Assembly: GCA_000824805.1 (NCBI GenBank)
Contig: CCNA01000014.1
Location: 1 to 64,000 of the forward strand
Length of the DNA: 64,000 nucleotides
DNA from: Mesorhizobium sp. SOD10
Lineage (GTDB): Bacteria; Pseudomonadota; Alphaproteobacteria; Rhizobiales; Rhizobiaceae
Direction of reading: 5' to 3'
Part shown: positions 53,953 to 63,330 of the stretch, piece by piece
Layout: every line of letters starts with the position of its first letter
Position numbering within the stretch: the first letter of the stretch is position 1
Program-made: the position numbers and the translations under genes
Notes under the pieces: generated by a model
Told to the model about the DNA's origin: nothing
The model's input: only the letters and a program-made list of their open reading frames with translations
Databases searched by the model: none

Positions 53953-56900
53953 GCCGCCACCCCGCTTGCCTCAGCCTCGGCGATCAGGGCTGCGAGGTCA
54001 TCGTCGATGGAGTTCCTGAGCGGATGCCAGAGGCCGCGCCGCCGCGCCGCCAGAAAACGTTCGGCGATGACCTTGGCAGCCGCCGGATTCTCGCGCAGCA
54101 AGAAGGCGCGGACTTTGGCGTCGCCAACATAGGCGTCGTGGACCGCCTCGATCAGCGTGCCGGAAATGGCGTGCGTGGTCTCGGCGAAGCCGACCAGGCG
54201 GTCGACCGTCTCGGCGAATTCCGAGGCGCCGCGCGGGCCATGCCGCATCTGGCCGGCGATGAAGCGCGGGTTGACGGCGCGCGCCCGCACCACGCGCGAT
54301 ACGGCTTCACCGACCGAACGCGGCTTCGGCTTCTTCGGGTCGGTCGTGTCGAGCACGATGACATCCGCGTTGCGGCCAAGCGCGGCAAGAGCGGCCGAAA
54401 AGCCGCCGATGAAGGCGACGTCGGCCGAGCCTTCGAGGATATCGCGGCCAGGGTCGTCGCCGGTATGGACGAGGAGATCGGCTTCGGCGATGCGGTCCTC
54501 GAAGGCGCCTGGCGCCAAAATCGCTTCGCCGTCGGCCCCGCCATAGGCATGCGAGGTGGCCTCCAGATAGGCGCGGCCGATCTCTTCGCGCACCCCCCAT
54601 TCGCCGCGCGACAGCAAGTCCTCGACGCCGGCGCCATAGGTGCCGGGCGAACTGCCGAAAATGCGCGGCTCGATCTTACCTTGGGCACGGGTGGCTGCGG
54701 CAAGCGGGTTTTCCGAATCGTCTTCGTCGCGGCCGGCGACGGCGTTGGCGGCTGCATCGATCAGCGCGATCTGGGTCGGGAACATGTCGCGGAACAGGCC
54801 GGAAATGCGCCAGGTGACGTCGACGCGCGGGCGGCCGAGCGTGGCCGGCGGCAGCACCTCGATGCCGGTGACGCGACCGGTTGCGGCATCCCATTGCGGC
54901 CGGCAGCCCATCAGCGCCAGGCCTTGCGCGATCTCCTCGCCGCCGGTGCGCAACGAGGCCGAGCCCCAGAGGTCGATGACCAGCGAGCGCGGCCAGTCGC
55001 CATGGCTCTGCATGTAGCTGCGGACCACTTCCTCCGCTGCAGCCTGGCCGAGATCATAGGCGGTCGGCGTCGGCATGGTGCGGGGATCGGACGTGAAGAG
55101 GTTGCGGCCGGTGGGCAGCACGTCGGAACGGCCGCGCGCCGGCGCGCCGGCCGGGCCGGCCTTGACATGGCGGCCCTCGAGCGCGGCGAGCAGGGCTGTC
55201 CGTTCAGTGTCGGCGCTCTGCCCGCGCAGCGGATCGGCCTCGTCTTCCGGTGCGCGGCCATAGACATGCAGCCCGTCCTTCACCGCGAAATCCTTGAGAT
55301 CGCAGAGCCAGGCGTCGATGCGGCGCAGCGCTTCGTCCGGCTCGTCTGTCTTCGCGACGCCGGCTTCCGAGGCAAGCCCGGTTTTCCGTGCCGTCTCAAC
55401 GATCAGCTTTGCCAGTCGGTCGCGGCGGCGGCGGTCGAGGCCGTCGGCCTGGGCGTATTCGTCGACCAGGCGCTCGAGTTTCTGCTGTGCCTCGTCGAGC
55501 CCGGCTCCGGTCAGTGGCGGAGGCAGATGGCCGAGCGTGACGGCCGAGATGCGGCGCTTGGCCTGCGCCGCCTCGCCGGGATTGGAGACGATGAAAGGAT
55601 AGATGACCGGCAGCGAGCCGGTGACGATCTCTGGAAAGCAGGTGTCGGAAAGCGCGACCGTCTTGCCCGGCAGCCATTCCAGCGTGCCATGCGCCCCGAC
55701 ATGGATGATGGCATGGACGCCGAGCGATTTCTGCAGCCAGAGGCCGAAGGCGATCAGTTCGTGGCGCGGGGGCAGCGTCGGGTCATGGTAATCGGCGCGG
55801 CGGTCGACGGAGCGTCCGCGATCGGGGGTGAGCGCTACGGTGACGTTGCCGAAGGTTGTGGCGCGGAAGGGGAAGTGGGGACTTATCCCTTCTGCCTTGC
55901 CCCACGCGGCCTCTACTGCATCGCGCGCTGCCCTCGGCAGTTCGGCCGAAAAGGCGAAGTAGTCCTCTATGGAGAGGCCAAGCCCACTCACCTCCAGCGC
56001 ATCCAGCAATTCCCGCGGCGATTGCGGAATCCGTTCAACCGCATAGCCCTGTTCCTTCAGGTCCTGCAGCATGGCGAGCACGCTTGACGGCACATCCAGG
56101 CCAACGGCGTAGCCCGTTCGCCCAGGCGCGCTCGGATAGTCCGGAATCAGGATCGCCAGCTTGCGCTTTGCTCGCTCCGTTCGTCGCAGGCGAATGAATG
56201 CCGCGATCCGCTTGGCGACCTGCGCAACCCGGTCGGCCTCCGGCAGGTTGGCGAAGGCGCGAAAGGCGAGTGCAGCGTCGGTTTCGACCTCGCCCTTGAA
56301 GGAGATCGCGCCGGCGAGGATGCGGCCGTCGAGCTCGGGCAGAACGACGTGCATGGCGAGATCGGCGGGCGCCAAGCCGCGCTGGTTTTTCTCCCAGACC
56401 TCGCGTTTCGTCGTGGCGACGATGACCTGGAAGACGGGCACGCCGGCGCGGTCGAAGAGGGTTTCGGCGCCGGGCTCGGCGCCGGAGGCAAAGGCCGTGG
56501 CGGTGACGATCGCCGATGGGTTCAGCGCCTTGATGGCTTTCTCGACGAAGGCCAGGGATGCCCGGTCCTTCAGGCTGGAGACGAAGATCGGCACCGGGGC
56601 CAGGCCTTGCGAGCGCAGGGCTTCCGCGAGTGCGTCGATCGGCGCTATGTCTGCCGCGAGCAGCATGGAGCGGTAGAAGAGGATGGGGACGACGGCAAAA
56701 TTGTCGGCGCCGAGTTCCGTCACAGGCTTTTCGACGACACCAACTCCCGGCTGATAATACCCAGACTTGGGCACGCTGACCGGCTCGGCCACCGCCGCCT
56801 CAGCCCCCGCAAGCCGTGCCAGCCTTTGCACCAGTGCCGACATGTTTGCCGGGCCGCCTTCTCGGAAATAGCCGAGCAGGGCGTCGAGTTCGGCGCGCGG

Positions 56901-57293
56901 CAGGGTCGAGGCTTCGATCAGGCGCTGGTCCTCGTCATGGCTTTCGCCCGGCAGCAGCGCCAGCTTGATATCCCGCTCGCGTGCGACCGCGGCGAGCTGG
57001 TCGCAGCCATAGCGCCACCAGTCATAACCGCCCAGGATGCGGACGAGGACCACTTTGGCGTGACGGGCAACGCTGTCGATCCATAGGTCCACCGACATCG
57101 GGTGGCGAAGGTCGCACAGCGCCGCCAGCCGCATGGACGGCAGCCGCGCCGCATCGGCCTTCCAGGCGGCGGCCAAGCCGGCGAGATCGCTGTCGGTGAA
57201 GGACAGCGCCACGACATCCGCAGGCTTCTGCCTGAGGTCGATCGGCTCGGCGAGATCGTCGAGCGAAGCGGATGACGTGGTGAGGATATGCAT
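53949..57293 (-). CDS. cobN: cobaltochelatase large subunit CobN
   Basis: A 1114-residue subunit that binds hydrogenobyrinic acid a,c-diamide and cobalt, working with the AAA+ pair CobS/CobT chelatase subunits, which are not in this window. Conserved blocks include GGYDWWRYG, the HVGAHGTLEWLPGKTVALSDTCFPE metal-substrate region, LFTSDPRTMPTP, VIDLWGSASLRTGGEEIAQGLALMG and IFGSSPGTYGAGVEDLL. It is shorter than the roughly 1275 residues of the P. denitrificans protein but reads through without a break. ATG 57293 is 18 bases after cobW. The stop overlaps cobG by 4 nt. Confidence 0.94.
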   Translation of the reverse strand: MHILTTSSASLDDLAEPIDLRQKPADVVALSFTDSDLAGLAAAWKADAARLPSMRLAALCDLRHPMSVDLWIDSVARHAKVVLVRILGGYDWWRYGCDQLAAVARERDIKLALLPGESHDEDQRLIEASTLPRAELDALLGYFREGGPANMSALVQRLARLAGAEAAVAEPVSVPKSGYYQPGVGVVEKPVTELGADNFAVVPILFYRSMLLAADIAPIDALAEALRSQGLAPVPIFVSSLKDRASLAFVEKAIKALNPSAIVTATAFASGAEPGAETLFDRAGVPVFQVIVATTKREVWEKNQRGLAPADLAMHVVLPELDGRILAGAISFKGEVETDAALAFRAFANLPEADRVAQVAKRIAAFIRLRRTERAKRKLAILIPDYPSAPGRTGYAVGLDVPSSVLAMLQDLKEQGYAVERIPQSPRELLDALEVSGLGLSIEDYFAFSAELPRAARDAVEAAWGKAEGISPHFPFRATTFGNVTVALTPDRGRSVDRRADYHDPTLPPRHELIAFGLWLQKSLGVHAIIHVGAHGTLEWLPGKTVALSDTCFPEIVTGSLPVIYPFIVSNPGEAAQAKRRISAVTLGHLPPPLTGAGLDEAQQKLERLVDEYAQADGLDRRRRDRLAKLIVETARKTGLASEAGVAKTDEPDEALRRIDAWLCDLKDFAVKDGLHVYGRAPEDEADPLRGQSADTERTALLAALEGRHVKAGPAGAPARGRSDVLPTGRNLFTSDPRTMPTPTAYDLGQAAAEEVVRSYMQSHGDWPRSLVIDLWGSASLRTGGEEIAQGLALMGCRPQWDAATGRVTGIEVLPPATLGRPRVDVTWRISGLFRDMFPTQIALIDAAANAVAGRDEDDSENPLAAATRAQGKIEPRIFGSSPGTYGAGVEDLLSRGEWGVREEIGRAYLEATSHAYGGADGEAILAPGAFEDRIAEADLLVHTGDDPGRDILEGSADVAFIGGFSAALAALGRNADVIVLDTTDPKKPKPRSVGEAVSRVVRARAVNPRFIAGQMRHGPRGASEFAETVDRLVGFAETTHAISGTLIEAVHDAYVGDAKVRAFLLRENPAAAKVIAERFLAARRRGLWHPLRNSIDDDLAALIAEAEASGVAA

Positions 57294-57311
57294 CGCTTTT
57301 TCGTGTTGGTA

Positions 57312-58349
57312 TCAGCCCGCGAGAATACGCTCGATCGCCGGGCGGTTCAGCCCCTTGAGGCCGATGACGACCAGCCGCGAGCGGCGATCGTCCTCGGCTG
57401 TCCAGGCGCGGTCGTAATAGTGGTTGACGCGCGGGCCGACCGCTTGCAGCAAAAGCCGCATCGGCTTGCCGCCGACCTCGACGAAGCCTTTGACGCGCAG
57501 CACGTTCTCCTGCTCGGCGGCAAGGGCCACGCGCTTGGCCAGTTCATCGGGGTTGGCGACCGACGGGATGTCGATGACGAAGGAATCGAAATCGTCGTGC
57601 TCATGGTCGAGCTCGTCGTCGTGATGGGTCTTGCGGTTTTCGATGTCGTCCTCCACCGCAAGGCCAAGACCGAGCAGCACGGAGGGGTCGACCTTGCCCT
57701 GGGCGGTCGGCACCACCTTGACGGCGCGCGCCACATGCTCGCCGATGACGGCATTGGCGCGCTCGGAGCTTGCCGCATCCATCAAATCGCTCTTCGACAG
57801 GATGATCAGGTCGGCGCAGGCGATCTGGTCCTCAAACACTTCCTCGACCGGATCGTCATGGTCGAGCGAATCGTCCGCTGCTCGTTGCGCCTGCAGCGCG
57901 TCCATGTCGGAGGCGACGCGGCCGTCGGCCAATGCCGGGCCGTCGACCACGGCTACGACGCCGTCGACGGTGACGCGGCTCTTTACCGTCGGCCACTGGA
58001 AGGCCTGGACAAGGGGTTTCGGCAGAGCGAGGCCGGAGGTCTCGATCAGGATGTGGTCGACCTTCGGCGTGCGCGACAGGATTTGGTCAAGGGCAGGGAC
58101 GAAATCGTCGGCGACGGTGCAGCAGATGCAGCCATTAGCGAGCTCGACGATGTTTTCCTCCGGACAGGCATCGACGCCGCAACCTTTAAGGATCTCGCCG
58201 TCGATGCCCACATCGCCGAACTCGTTGACGATGATCGCCAGCCGCTTGCCCTTGGCGTTTTCGAGCAAGTTGCGGATCAGCGTCGTCTTGCCGGCGCCGA
58301 GGAAGCCGGTGACGACGGTGCAGGGAACACGGGAAACGGAAGCGTTCAT
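57312..58349 (-). CDS. cobW: CobW, COG0523 GTPase metallochaperone
   Basis: A 345-residue G3E-family GTPase thought to deliver cobalt for CobN. The P-loop GFLGAGKT is at residues 15-22, the metal-binding CxCC motif GCICC at 73-77, and the guanine-binding LSKSD later. A His/Asp/Glu-rich loop (HHDDELDHEHDDFDS) lies before the C-terminal CobW_C domain. It is placed between DUF1636 and cobN under the cobalamin riboswitch, which supports a cobalt rather than zinc role. Confidence 0.94.
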   Translation of the reverse strand: MNASVSRVPCTVVTGFLGAGKTTLIRNLLENAKGKRLAIIVNEFGDVGIDGEILKGCGVDACPEENIVELANGCICCTVADDFVPALDQILSRTPKVDHILIETSGLALPKPLVQAFQWPTVKSRVTVDGVVAVVDGPALADGRVASDMDALQAQRAADDSLDHDDPVEEVFEDQIACADLIILSKSDLMDAASSERANAVIGEHVARAVKVVPTAQGKVDPSVLLGLGLAVEDDIENRKTHHDDELDHEHDDFDSFVIDIPSVANPDELAKRVALAAEQENVLRVKGFVEVGGKPMRLLLQAVGPRVNHYYDRAWTAEDDRRSRLVVIGLKGLNRPAIERILAG

Positions 58350-58351
58350 GG

Positions 58352-58777
58352 TCAGTCCTTGAGCAGGTCGGGGGGAGGGATGCGGGCAACCAGGCCGCGC
58401 TTGAGGGAATCGGGCCGGCCGCGCCAGGGGATCAGGCCGTCGGTCGAGGTAGCGAAGAGCTTTGCGCCGGCGACGAGATCGGCGCCGCTGGTCGTCTCCA
58501 GATCGCCGAAGACGTAGCTCCAGCAGCCGTCGCGCAGCAGCGCCGCGCTTAGCCGGCGCTTGCAGTTGCCGAGGCATTCGACGGTGCGGATGTTGATCTT
58601 TTCGCCGGAAGCCGCCCGGCGCGTGCCCTCGGCCAGCAGCGCGCCGGCGCGCGGATGCGCGTCCGAGCCGGTCTCGTCACGGCAAGAGGAGCAGACGATG
58701 ACGGTCACGCCGGCCAGCGCGTCGGGCTCGAACGAAATGTCCGCACTGTTTGCCGGGAAACTGCCGTTGCGATCCAA
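58352..58777 (-). CDS. DUF1636 metal-binding protein
   Basis: A 141-residue protein with CSSC near residue 30 and VECLGNCKRRLSAALL further on, a thioredoxin-like ferredoxin pattern that may bind [2Fe-2S] or another metal. It is found next to cobW in many alphaproteobacterial cobalamin loci. The start is TTG 58777. AAGGAG at 58785-58790 gives ideal spacing, and a GC hairpin sits just before it. It is the first gene behind the riboswitch. Its exact function is unknown. Confidence 0.85.
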   Translation of the reverse strand: MDRNGSFPANSADISFEPDALAGVTVIVCSSCRDETGSDAHPRAGALLAEGTRRAASGEKINIRTVECLGNCKRRLSAALLRDGCWSYVFGDLETTSGADLVAGAKLFATSTDGLIPWRGRPDSLKRGLVARIPPPDLLKD

Positions 58778-58790
58778 AACCAGGCTCCTT

Positions 58791-58810
58791 GCCCGGAAAA
58801 CCCGCCGGGC
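58791..58810 (-). promoter_or_regulatory. hairpin beside the first cob ribosome-binding site
   Basis: GCCCGG (58791-58796) and CCGGGC (58805-58810) form a 6-bp stem directly next to the AAGGAG of DUF1636. On the minus strand it follows the riboswitch and could be part of its expression platform, acting on translation initiation since no T-tract follows. Confidence 0.5.
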
Positions 58811-58830
58811 ATTCGGATACTTAAAGTCTC

Positions 58831-59005
58831 AGACGGCAGGTCTCCTGGCTCGCGGGTCGTGGCCTCAGATGCCGCCTTCCCGGGAACATCCCAGTGGTTT
58901 TCGGCCAAGGCTCGTCGCTTACAGTTGCGGGGACAGCCGCGGATTTGGGTTTGACCCGCACCGCATTCCCTCTTGGCTCCTCCCTTTGCCGGGAGAAGAC
59001 CGTCT
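58831..59005 (-). ncRNA. cobalamin riboswitch
   Basis: Read on the minus strand, the closing stem is AGACGG (59005-59000) with CCGTCT (58836-58831). Inside are the class landmarks GAGGGAATGCGGTGCG, the core CGCGGCTGTCCCCGC followed by AACTGTAAGCG, and the B12-box-like CCACTGGG...GGGAAGGCGG. It lies 54 bases before the DUF1636 start and would lower expression of the whole minus-strand cob operon when adenosylcobalamin is plentiful. Confidence 0.95.
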
Positions 59006-59048
59006 GCGGCGGATTTAGGCTTACGGCTAGGCGCCTGTCAACGCGCGG

Positions 59049-60248
59049 CTACGACACTGCGATGTCGGCCAGCGCCGGTCCGAGGTCGCCGGCTGGCGTC
59101 ACTTCGATCGCCTCGAGGCCGAGCCAGGCCTGCATCTGCTTCAGTTCATCGAAAAGCTGGGCGGCGGTTTCGGGCGGCGCGCCTGCTTCGGCATAGGCGG
59201 CATTGACGCGCAGGACGCTCGCCGGCCGATCAGCCCTCAGATCGACACGGGCGACAATCCGGTCGCCAAGCAGGAAGGGCAGCACGTAATAGCCGTATTG
59301 GCGCTTTTCGGCCGGCGTGTAGATCTCGATGCGGTAGCGGAAGCCGAATAGCTTTTCGGTGCGCGTGCGTTCGAAAACCACGGGATCGAACGGGGCGAGT
59401 AGGGCCCGCGCCTCTATCCGGCGCGGAACACGGGCGTCCTTGTGGAGATAGGCAGGCTTGTCCCAGCCTTCGACCTTCACCGGCAGCAATTCGCCGGTTT
59501 CGACCAGTTCCTCGATGCGGTCCTTCGTGTCGCCCGGCGCGAGACGGAAATAGTCGCGCAGGTCGCCATAGGTGGCTACGCCATGGGCACGTGCCGAGAT
59601 GCGCAGCAATTCGCGATGCGCGTCCTCGACCGACGGTACGGGGAGGTCGAGCACCGCCTGCGGCAAAACGCGCTCGGGCAGGTCGTAATAGCGTTCGAAG
59701 CCGCGCCGGTAGGCGGTGGTGATGCGTCCGGCCCAGAACAGCCATTCGAAAGCGTGCTTGGCCTCGCTCCAGCCCCACCAGCCGCCATTGCCCTTATGGC
59801 CCTCGATGCCGGAAGCGGCGATCGGCCCGCGATCGACGACCTCTCTATATATCTCGTCTATCATTTCCTTGCGCTCACGGCCCCATTTGGCAAGGCCGAG
59901 ATACATCTCGTCACCCTGCTCGGCGCGCTGCATGCGCCAGCGCATCAAAGGGTAAGTCTCGACGGGCAGGAACGACGCCTCATGCGCCCAATATTCAAAG
60001 ACTGAGCGCTTGCGGGTGACAGCGGCATTGTCGAGCAGTGTAAGCGGGTAGGGACCGAGGCGCGAATAGAGCGGCATATAATGCGCGCGCACCACCGCGC
60101 TCACGGAATCGATTTGCAACAGGCCGGTCCGCGATAGCACGCGCGCAAGGTGCCGGCGATCCGGAACTCCTGCGGGGCGAGGGTCGTTGAACCCTTGTGC
60201 GCCGAGCGCAATGCGCCTCGCCATGGCGAGCGAGATTTTCTCCTTCAT
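59049..60248 (-). CDS. YcaQ/AlkX-like winged-helix DNA glycosylase
   Basis: A 399-residue protein of the HTH_42 family. It opens MKEKISLAMARRIALGAQGF and has the RTGLLQIDSVSAVVRAHYMPLYSRLG segment that includes the family's Q-x-D catalytic-type motif, followed by EYWAHEASFLP and HAFEWLFWAGRI. E. coli YcaQ unhooks interstrand DNA crosslinks. The same role is likely here. It is the gene upstream of the cob riboswitch on the same strand, with no sign of shared control. Confidence 0.85.
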   Translation of the reverse strand: MKEKISLAMARRIALGAQGFNDPRPAGVPDRRHLARVLSRTGLLQIDSVSAVVRAHYMPLYSRLGPYPLTLLDNAAVTRKRSVFEYWAHEASFLPVETYPLMRWRMQRAEQGDEMYLGLAKWGRERKEMIDEIYREVVDRGPIAASGIEGHKGNGGWWGWSEAKHAFEWLFWAGRITTAYRRGFERYYDLPERVLPQAVLDLPVPSVEDAHRELLRISARAHGVATYGDLRDYFRLAPGDTKDRIEELVETGELLPVKVEGWDKPAYLHKDARVPRRIEARALLAPFDPVVFERTRTEKLFGFRYRIEIYTPAEKRQYGYYVLPFLLGDRIVARVDLRADRPASVLRVNAAYAEAGAPPETAAQLFDELKQMQAWLGLEAIEVTPAGDLGPALADIAVS

Positions 60249-60582
60249 CAGGTGTCCTTGCCCCGATCGTCCGTTGGTTTTTTAGCCGATGATTCCGGCG
60301 ATGCTAGCAGGCAAATGGCGGCAGATGTGTCAGGAGAGAAAAGTGGAGTAAAAAGTGAAGGAAATCAAACAGGAGCGGATCGGACCACTTTCTTCCGATA
60401 AGGCGTCCAGGGCCGCGATTTGAACAAGGTTTGACTTGCGTCACCGAAACCGCTGCGCTAACCCTCGCCGCGTTGCAGCATAGGCCCCTTAAAACGGTTC
60501 AGCGGTTAATCTGTCACGCTTCCGCATTAGAGTTCGTTGCTGTAATCAACATGAACTGCCCCCGCCGAAGGAAAGCCGCCGC
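60249..60582. other. intergenic region between ycaQ-like gene and nuoA
   Basis: A 334-base divergent gap containing the promoters of both neighbours. TTGACT at 60431-60436 with TGCGCT 17 bases on is a weak candidate for nuo. I see no clear operator, riboswitch, small gene or strong hairpin. A GGAAAG lies 6-7 bases before the nuoA ATG. Confidence 0.5.
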
Positions 60583-60948
60583 ATGAGCGCACTCCTGAGT
60601 TCGTACCTGCCTATCGTGCTGTTCATCGCCGTGGCGATGATCGTCGGTCTGGCGCTTATCGTCGCGCCCTTCCTGGTGGCCTACCGCAATCCCGATCCGG
60701 AAAAGCTTTCCGCCTATGAATGCGGGTTCAACTCGTTCGACGACGCCCGCATGAAATTCGACATCCGCTTCTACCTGGTGTCGATCCTGTTCATCATCTT
60801 CGATCTCGAGGTCGCCTTCCTGTTCCCGTGGGCGGTGTCCTTCTCGAAGCTCGGCATGCTCGGCTTCTGGTCGATGATGGTGTTTCTGGCGGTGCTAACC
60901 ATCGGCTTTGCCTATGAATGGAAAAAAGGAGCGCTGGAATGGGATTGA
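60583..60948 (+). CDS. nuoA: NADH-quinone oxidoreductase subunit A
   Basis: A 121-residue membrane subunit of complex I with three helices. The conserved [32 protein letters not shown] segment with its Cys-containing loop near the quinone site is intact. It is the first gene of the nuo operon. It overlaps nuoB by 10 bases. Confidence 0.97.
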   Translation: MSALLSSYLPIVLFIAVAMIVGLALIVAPFLVAYRNPDPEKLSAYECGFNSFDDARMKFDIRFYLVSILFIIFDLEVAFLFPWAVSFSKLGMLGFWSMMVFLAVLTIGFAYEWKKGALEWD

Positions 60949-61520
60949 ACGACAGTTCAGGCACCCTCGTCGCGCCGAAGCCCAAGGGCATCATCGATCC
61001 CAATACCGGCAGGCCGGTGGGGGAGGACGATCCCTTCTTCCTCGAAATCAACAATGAGCTCGCCGACAAGGGTTTCCTTGTCACCTCGACCGAAGCGCTG
61101 ATCACCTGGGCGCGCAGCGGCTCGCTGATGTTCATGACCTTCGGCCTCGCCTGCTGCGCGGTCGAGATGATCCACACCTCGATGCCGCGCTATGACTCGG
61201 AGCGGTTCGGCGTCGCGCCGCGCGCGTCTCCGCGCCAGTCCGACATCATGATCGTCGCCGGCACGCTGACCAACAAGATGGCGCCGGCGCTGCGCAAGGT
61301 CTACGACCAGATGCCGGAGCCGCGCTACGTCATCTCGATGGGCTCCTGCGCCAATGGCGGCGGCTACTACCACTATTCCTATTCGGTGGTGCGCGGCTGT
61401 GACCGCGTCGTGCCCGTAGACATCTATGTGCCCGGCTGTCCGCCGAGCGCCGAAGCGCTGCTCTACGGCATTCTCCTTCTGCAGAAGAAGATCCGCCGCA
61501 CCGGCACGATCGAACGGTGA
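60939..61520 (+). CDS. nuoB: NADH-quinone oxidoreductase subunit B
   Basis: A 193-residue peripheral-arm subunit that carries iron-sulfur cluster N2, the last before quinone. The cluster cysteines appear in [21 protein letters not shown] and [17 protein letters not shown] 60939 overlaps the nuoA end. The N-terminal about 45 residues are poorly conserved as usual. Confidence 0.97.
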   Translation: MGLNDSSGTLVAPKPKGIIDPNTGRPVGEDDPFFLEINNELADKGFLVTSTEALITWARSGSLMFMTFGLACCAVEMIHTSMPRYDSERFGVAPRASPRQSDIMIVAGTLTNKMAPALRKVYDQMPEPRYVISMGSCANGGGYYHYSYSVVRGCDRVVPVDIYVPGCPPSAEALLYGILLLQKKIRRTGTIER

Positions 61521-61524
61521 GCCA

Positions 61525-62130
61525 ATGACCCTGGCGTTGAACGAACTCTCCACCTATCTCGGCGAGAAGCTCTCCGGCCGCATTGGCGAAGCCGTGCTTG
61601 CCTATGGCGAGCTGACAGTCTCCGTCGATCCGGGCAATCTGATTGAGGTGGGGACCTTCCTGCGCGACGATCCGCGCTGCCAGTTCATCTCGATCATCGA
61701 CATTTGCGGCGCTGACTACCCCTCGCGCGCCAAGCGCTTCGATGTCGTCTACCACCTTCTGTCGCCGAAGCAGAATGTGCGCATCCGCCTCAAGGTCCAG
61801 GCCGACGAGGAAACGCTGGTGCCGTCGCTGACCGCCGTCTATCCAGGCGCCGACTGGTATGAGCGCGAGACGTATGATCTTTACGGCGTGCTGTTCTCCG
61901 GCCATCCGGATCTGCGCCGCATTCTCACCGATTACGGCTTCGAGGGGCACCCGCTGCGCAAGGATTTCCCGCTGACCGGCTTCGTCGAGGTGCGCTACGA
62001 CGACGAGGCCAAGCGCGTGATCTACGAGCCGGTCGAGCTCAAGCAGGAATTCCGCAATTTCGATTTTCTTTCTCCTTGGGAAGGGACGGACTACGTCCTG
62101 CCCGGGGATGAAAAAGCCAAGACGAATTGA
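61525..62130 (+). CDS. nuoC: NADH-quinone oxidoreductase subunit C
   Basis: A 201-residue subunit (30 kDa family) that packs against NuoD. The signature [40 protein letters not shown] is at about residues 112-151. It is separate from nuoD, as in alphaproteobacteria and mitochondria, rather than fused as in E. coli. Its start is 4 bases after the nuoB stop. Confidence 0.97.
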   Translation: MTLALNELSTYLGEKLSGRIGEAVLAYGELTVSVDPGNLIEVGTFLRDDPRCQFISIIDICGADYPSRAKRFDVVYHLLSPKQNVRIRLKVQADEETLVPSLTAVYPGADWYERETYDLYGVLFSGHPDLRRILTDYGFEGHPLRKDFPLTGFVEVRYDDEAKRVIYEPVELKQEFRNFDFLSPWEGTDYVLPGDEKAKTN

Positions 62131-62139
62131 GGCGCCGCG

Positions 62140-63330
62140 ATGGCTGAGACCTCCGTCCGCAATTTCAACATTAACTTTGGGCCTCAACACCCTGCCGCGC
62201 ACGGTGTTTTGAGGTTGGTTCTCGAGCTGGACGGCGAAGTTGTCGACCGCGTCGATCCGCATATCGGTCTGCTCCACCGCGGCACCGAGAAGCTGATCGA
62301 GGCCAAGACCTATCTGCAGGCCGTGCCCTATCTCGACCGGCTCGACTATTGCGCGCCGATGAACCAGGAGCATGCCTTCGCGCTCGCGGCCGAGCGGCTG
62401 CTCGGCATCGAGGTGCCGAAGCGCGGCCAGCTGATCCGCGTGCTCTATTCCGAAATGGGCCGCATCATGTCGCACATCCTCAATGTGACGACGCAGGCGA
62501 TGGATGTCGGCGCGCTGACCCCGCCGCTGTGGGGCTTCGTCGAGCGCGAAAAGCTGATGGTGTTCTACGAGCGCGCCTCGGGCTCACGTATGCATGCGGC
62601 CTATTTCCGGCCGGGCGGCGTCCACCAGGACCTGCCGCAGAAGCTGGTCGAGGATATCGGCAAGTGGATCGACCCGTTCCTGAAGTCGATCGACGATCTT
62701 GACGCCCTGCTCACGCCCAACCGCATCTTCAAGCAGCGCAATGTCGATATCGGCACGGTGTCGCTGGCCGACGCTTGGGCCTGGGGCTTTTCGGGCGTGA
62801 TGGTGCGCGGCTCGGGCGCGGCCTGGGACCTGCGCAAGGCGCAGCCCTATGAATGCTATTCCGAGATGGATTTCGACATCCCGGTCGGCAAGAACGGTGA
62901 CTGCTACGACCGTTACCTTGTGCGCATGGAAGAGATGCGCCAGTCGGCCAGGATCATGCGCCAGTGCGTCGATCTTCTGCTCGGCAAGGAAAGCGCCGGC
63001 CCGGTGTCGAACCTCGACGGCAAGGTGGTGCCGCCGAAGCGCGCGGCGATGAAGCGCTCGATGGAAGCGCTGATCCATCACTTCAAGCTCTACACCGAGG
63101 GCTATCGCGTGCCGGCCGGCGAGGTCTACGCGGCCGTCGAAGCGCCGAAAGGCGAATTCGGCGTCTATCTGGTCTCCGACGGCACCAACAAGCCCTATCG
63201 CTGCAAGCTGCGCGCGCCTGGTTTCGCGCATCTGCAAGCCATGGATTTCCTGTGCCGCGGCCACATGCTGGCCGACGTCACCGCCGTGCTTGGCTCCCTC
63301 GACATCGTGTTTGGTGAGGTCGATCGCTAA
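62140..63330 (+). CDS. nuoD: NADH-quinone oxidoreductase subunit D
   Basis: A 396-residue 49-kDa-type subunit forming the quinone pocket with NuoB. The opening [26 protein letters not shown], the quinone-site His in [25 protein letters not shown] and the C-terminal FGEVDR are all in place. It ends at the base before nuoE. Confidence 0.97.
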   Translation: MAETSVRNFNINFGPQHPAAHGVLRLVLELDGEVVDRVDPHIGLLHRGTEKLIEAKTYLQAVPYLDRLDYCAPMNQEHAFALAAERLLGIEVPKRGQLIRVLYSEMGRIMSHILNVTTQAMDVGALTPPLWGFVEREKLMVFYERASGSRMHAAYFRPGGVHQDLPQKLVEDIGKWIDPFLKSIDDLDALLTPNRIFKQRNVDIGTVSLADAWAWGFSGVMVRGSGAAWDLRKAQPYECYSEMDFDIPVGKNGDCYDRYLVRMEEMRQSARIMRQCVDLLLGKESAGPVSNLDGKVVPPKRAAMKRSMEALIHHFKLYTEGYRVPAGEVYAAVEAPKGEFGVYLVSDGTNKPYRCKLRAPGFAHLQAMDFLCRGHMLADVTAVLGSLDIVFGEVDR

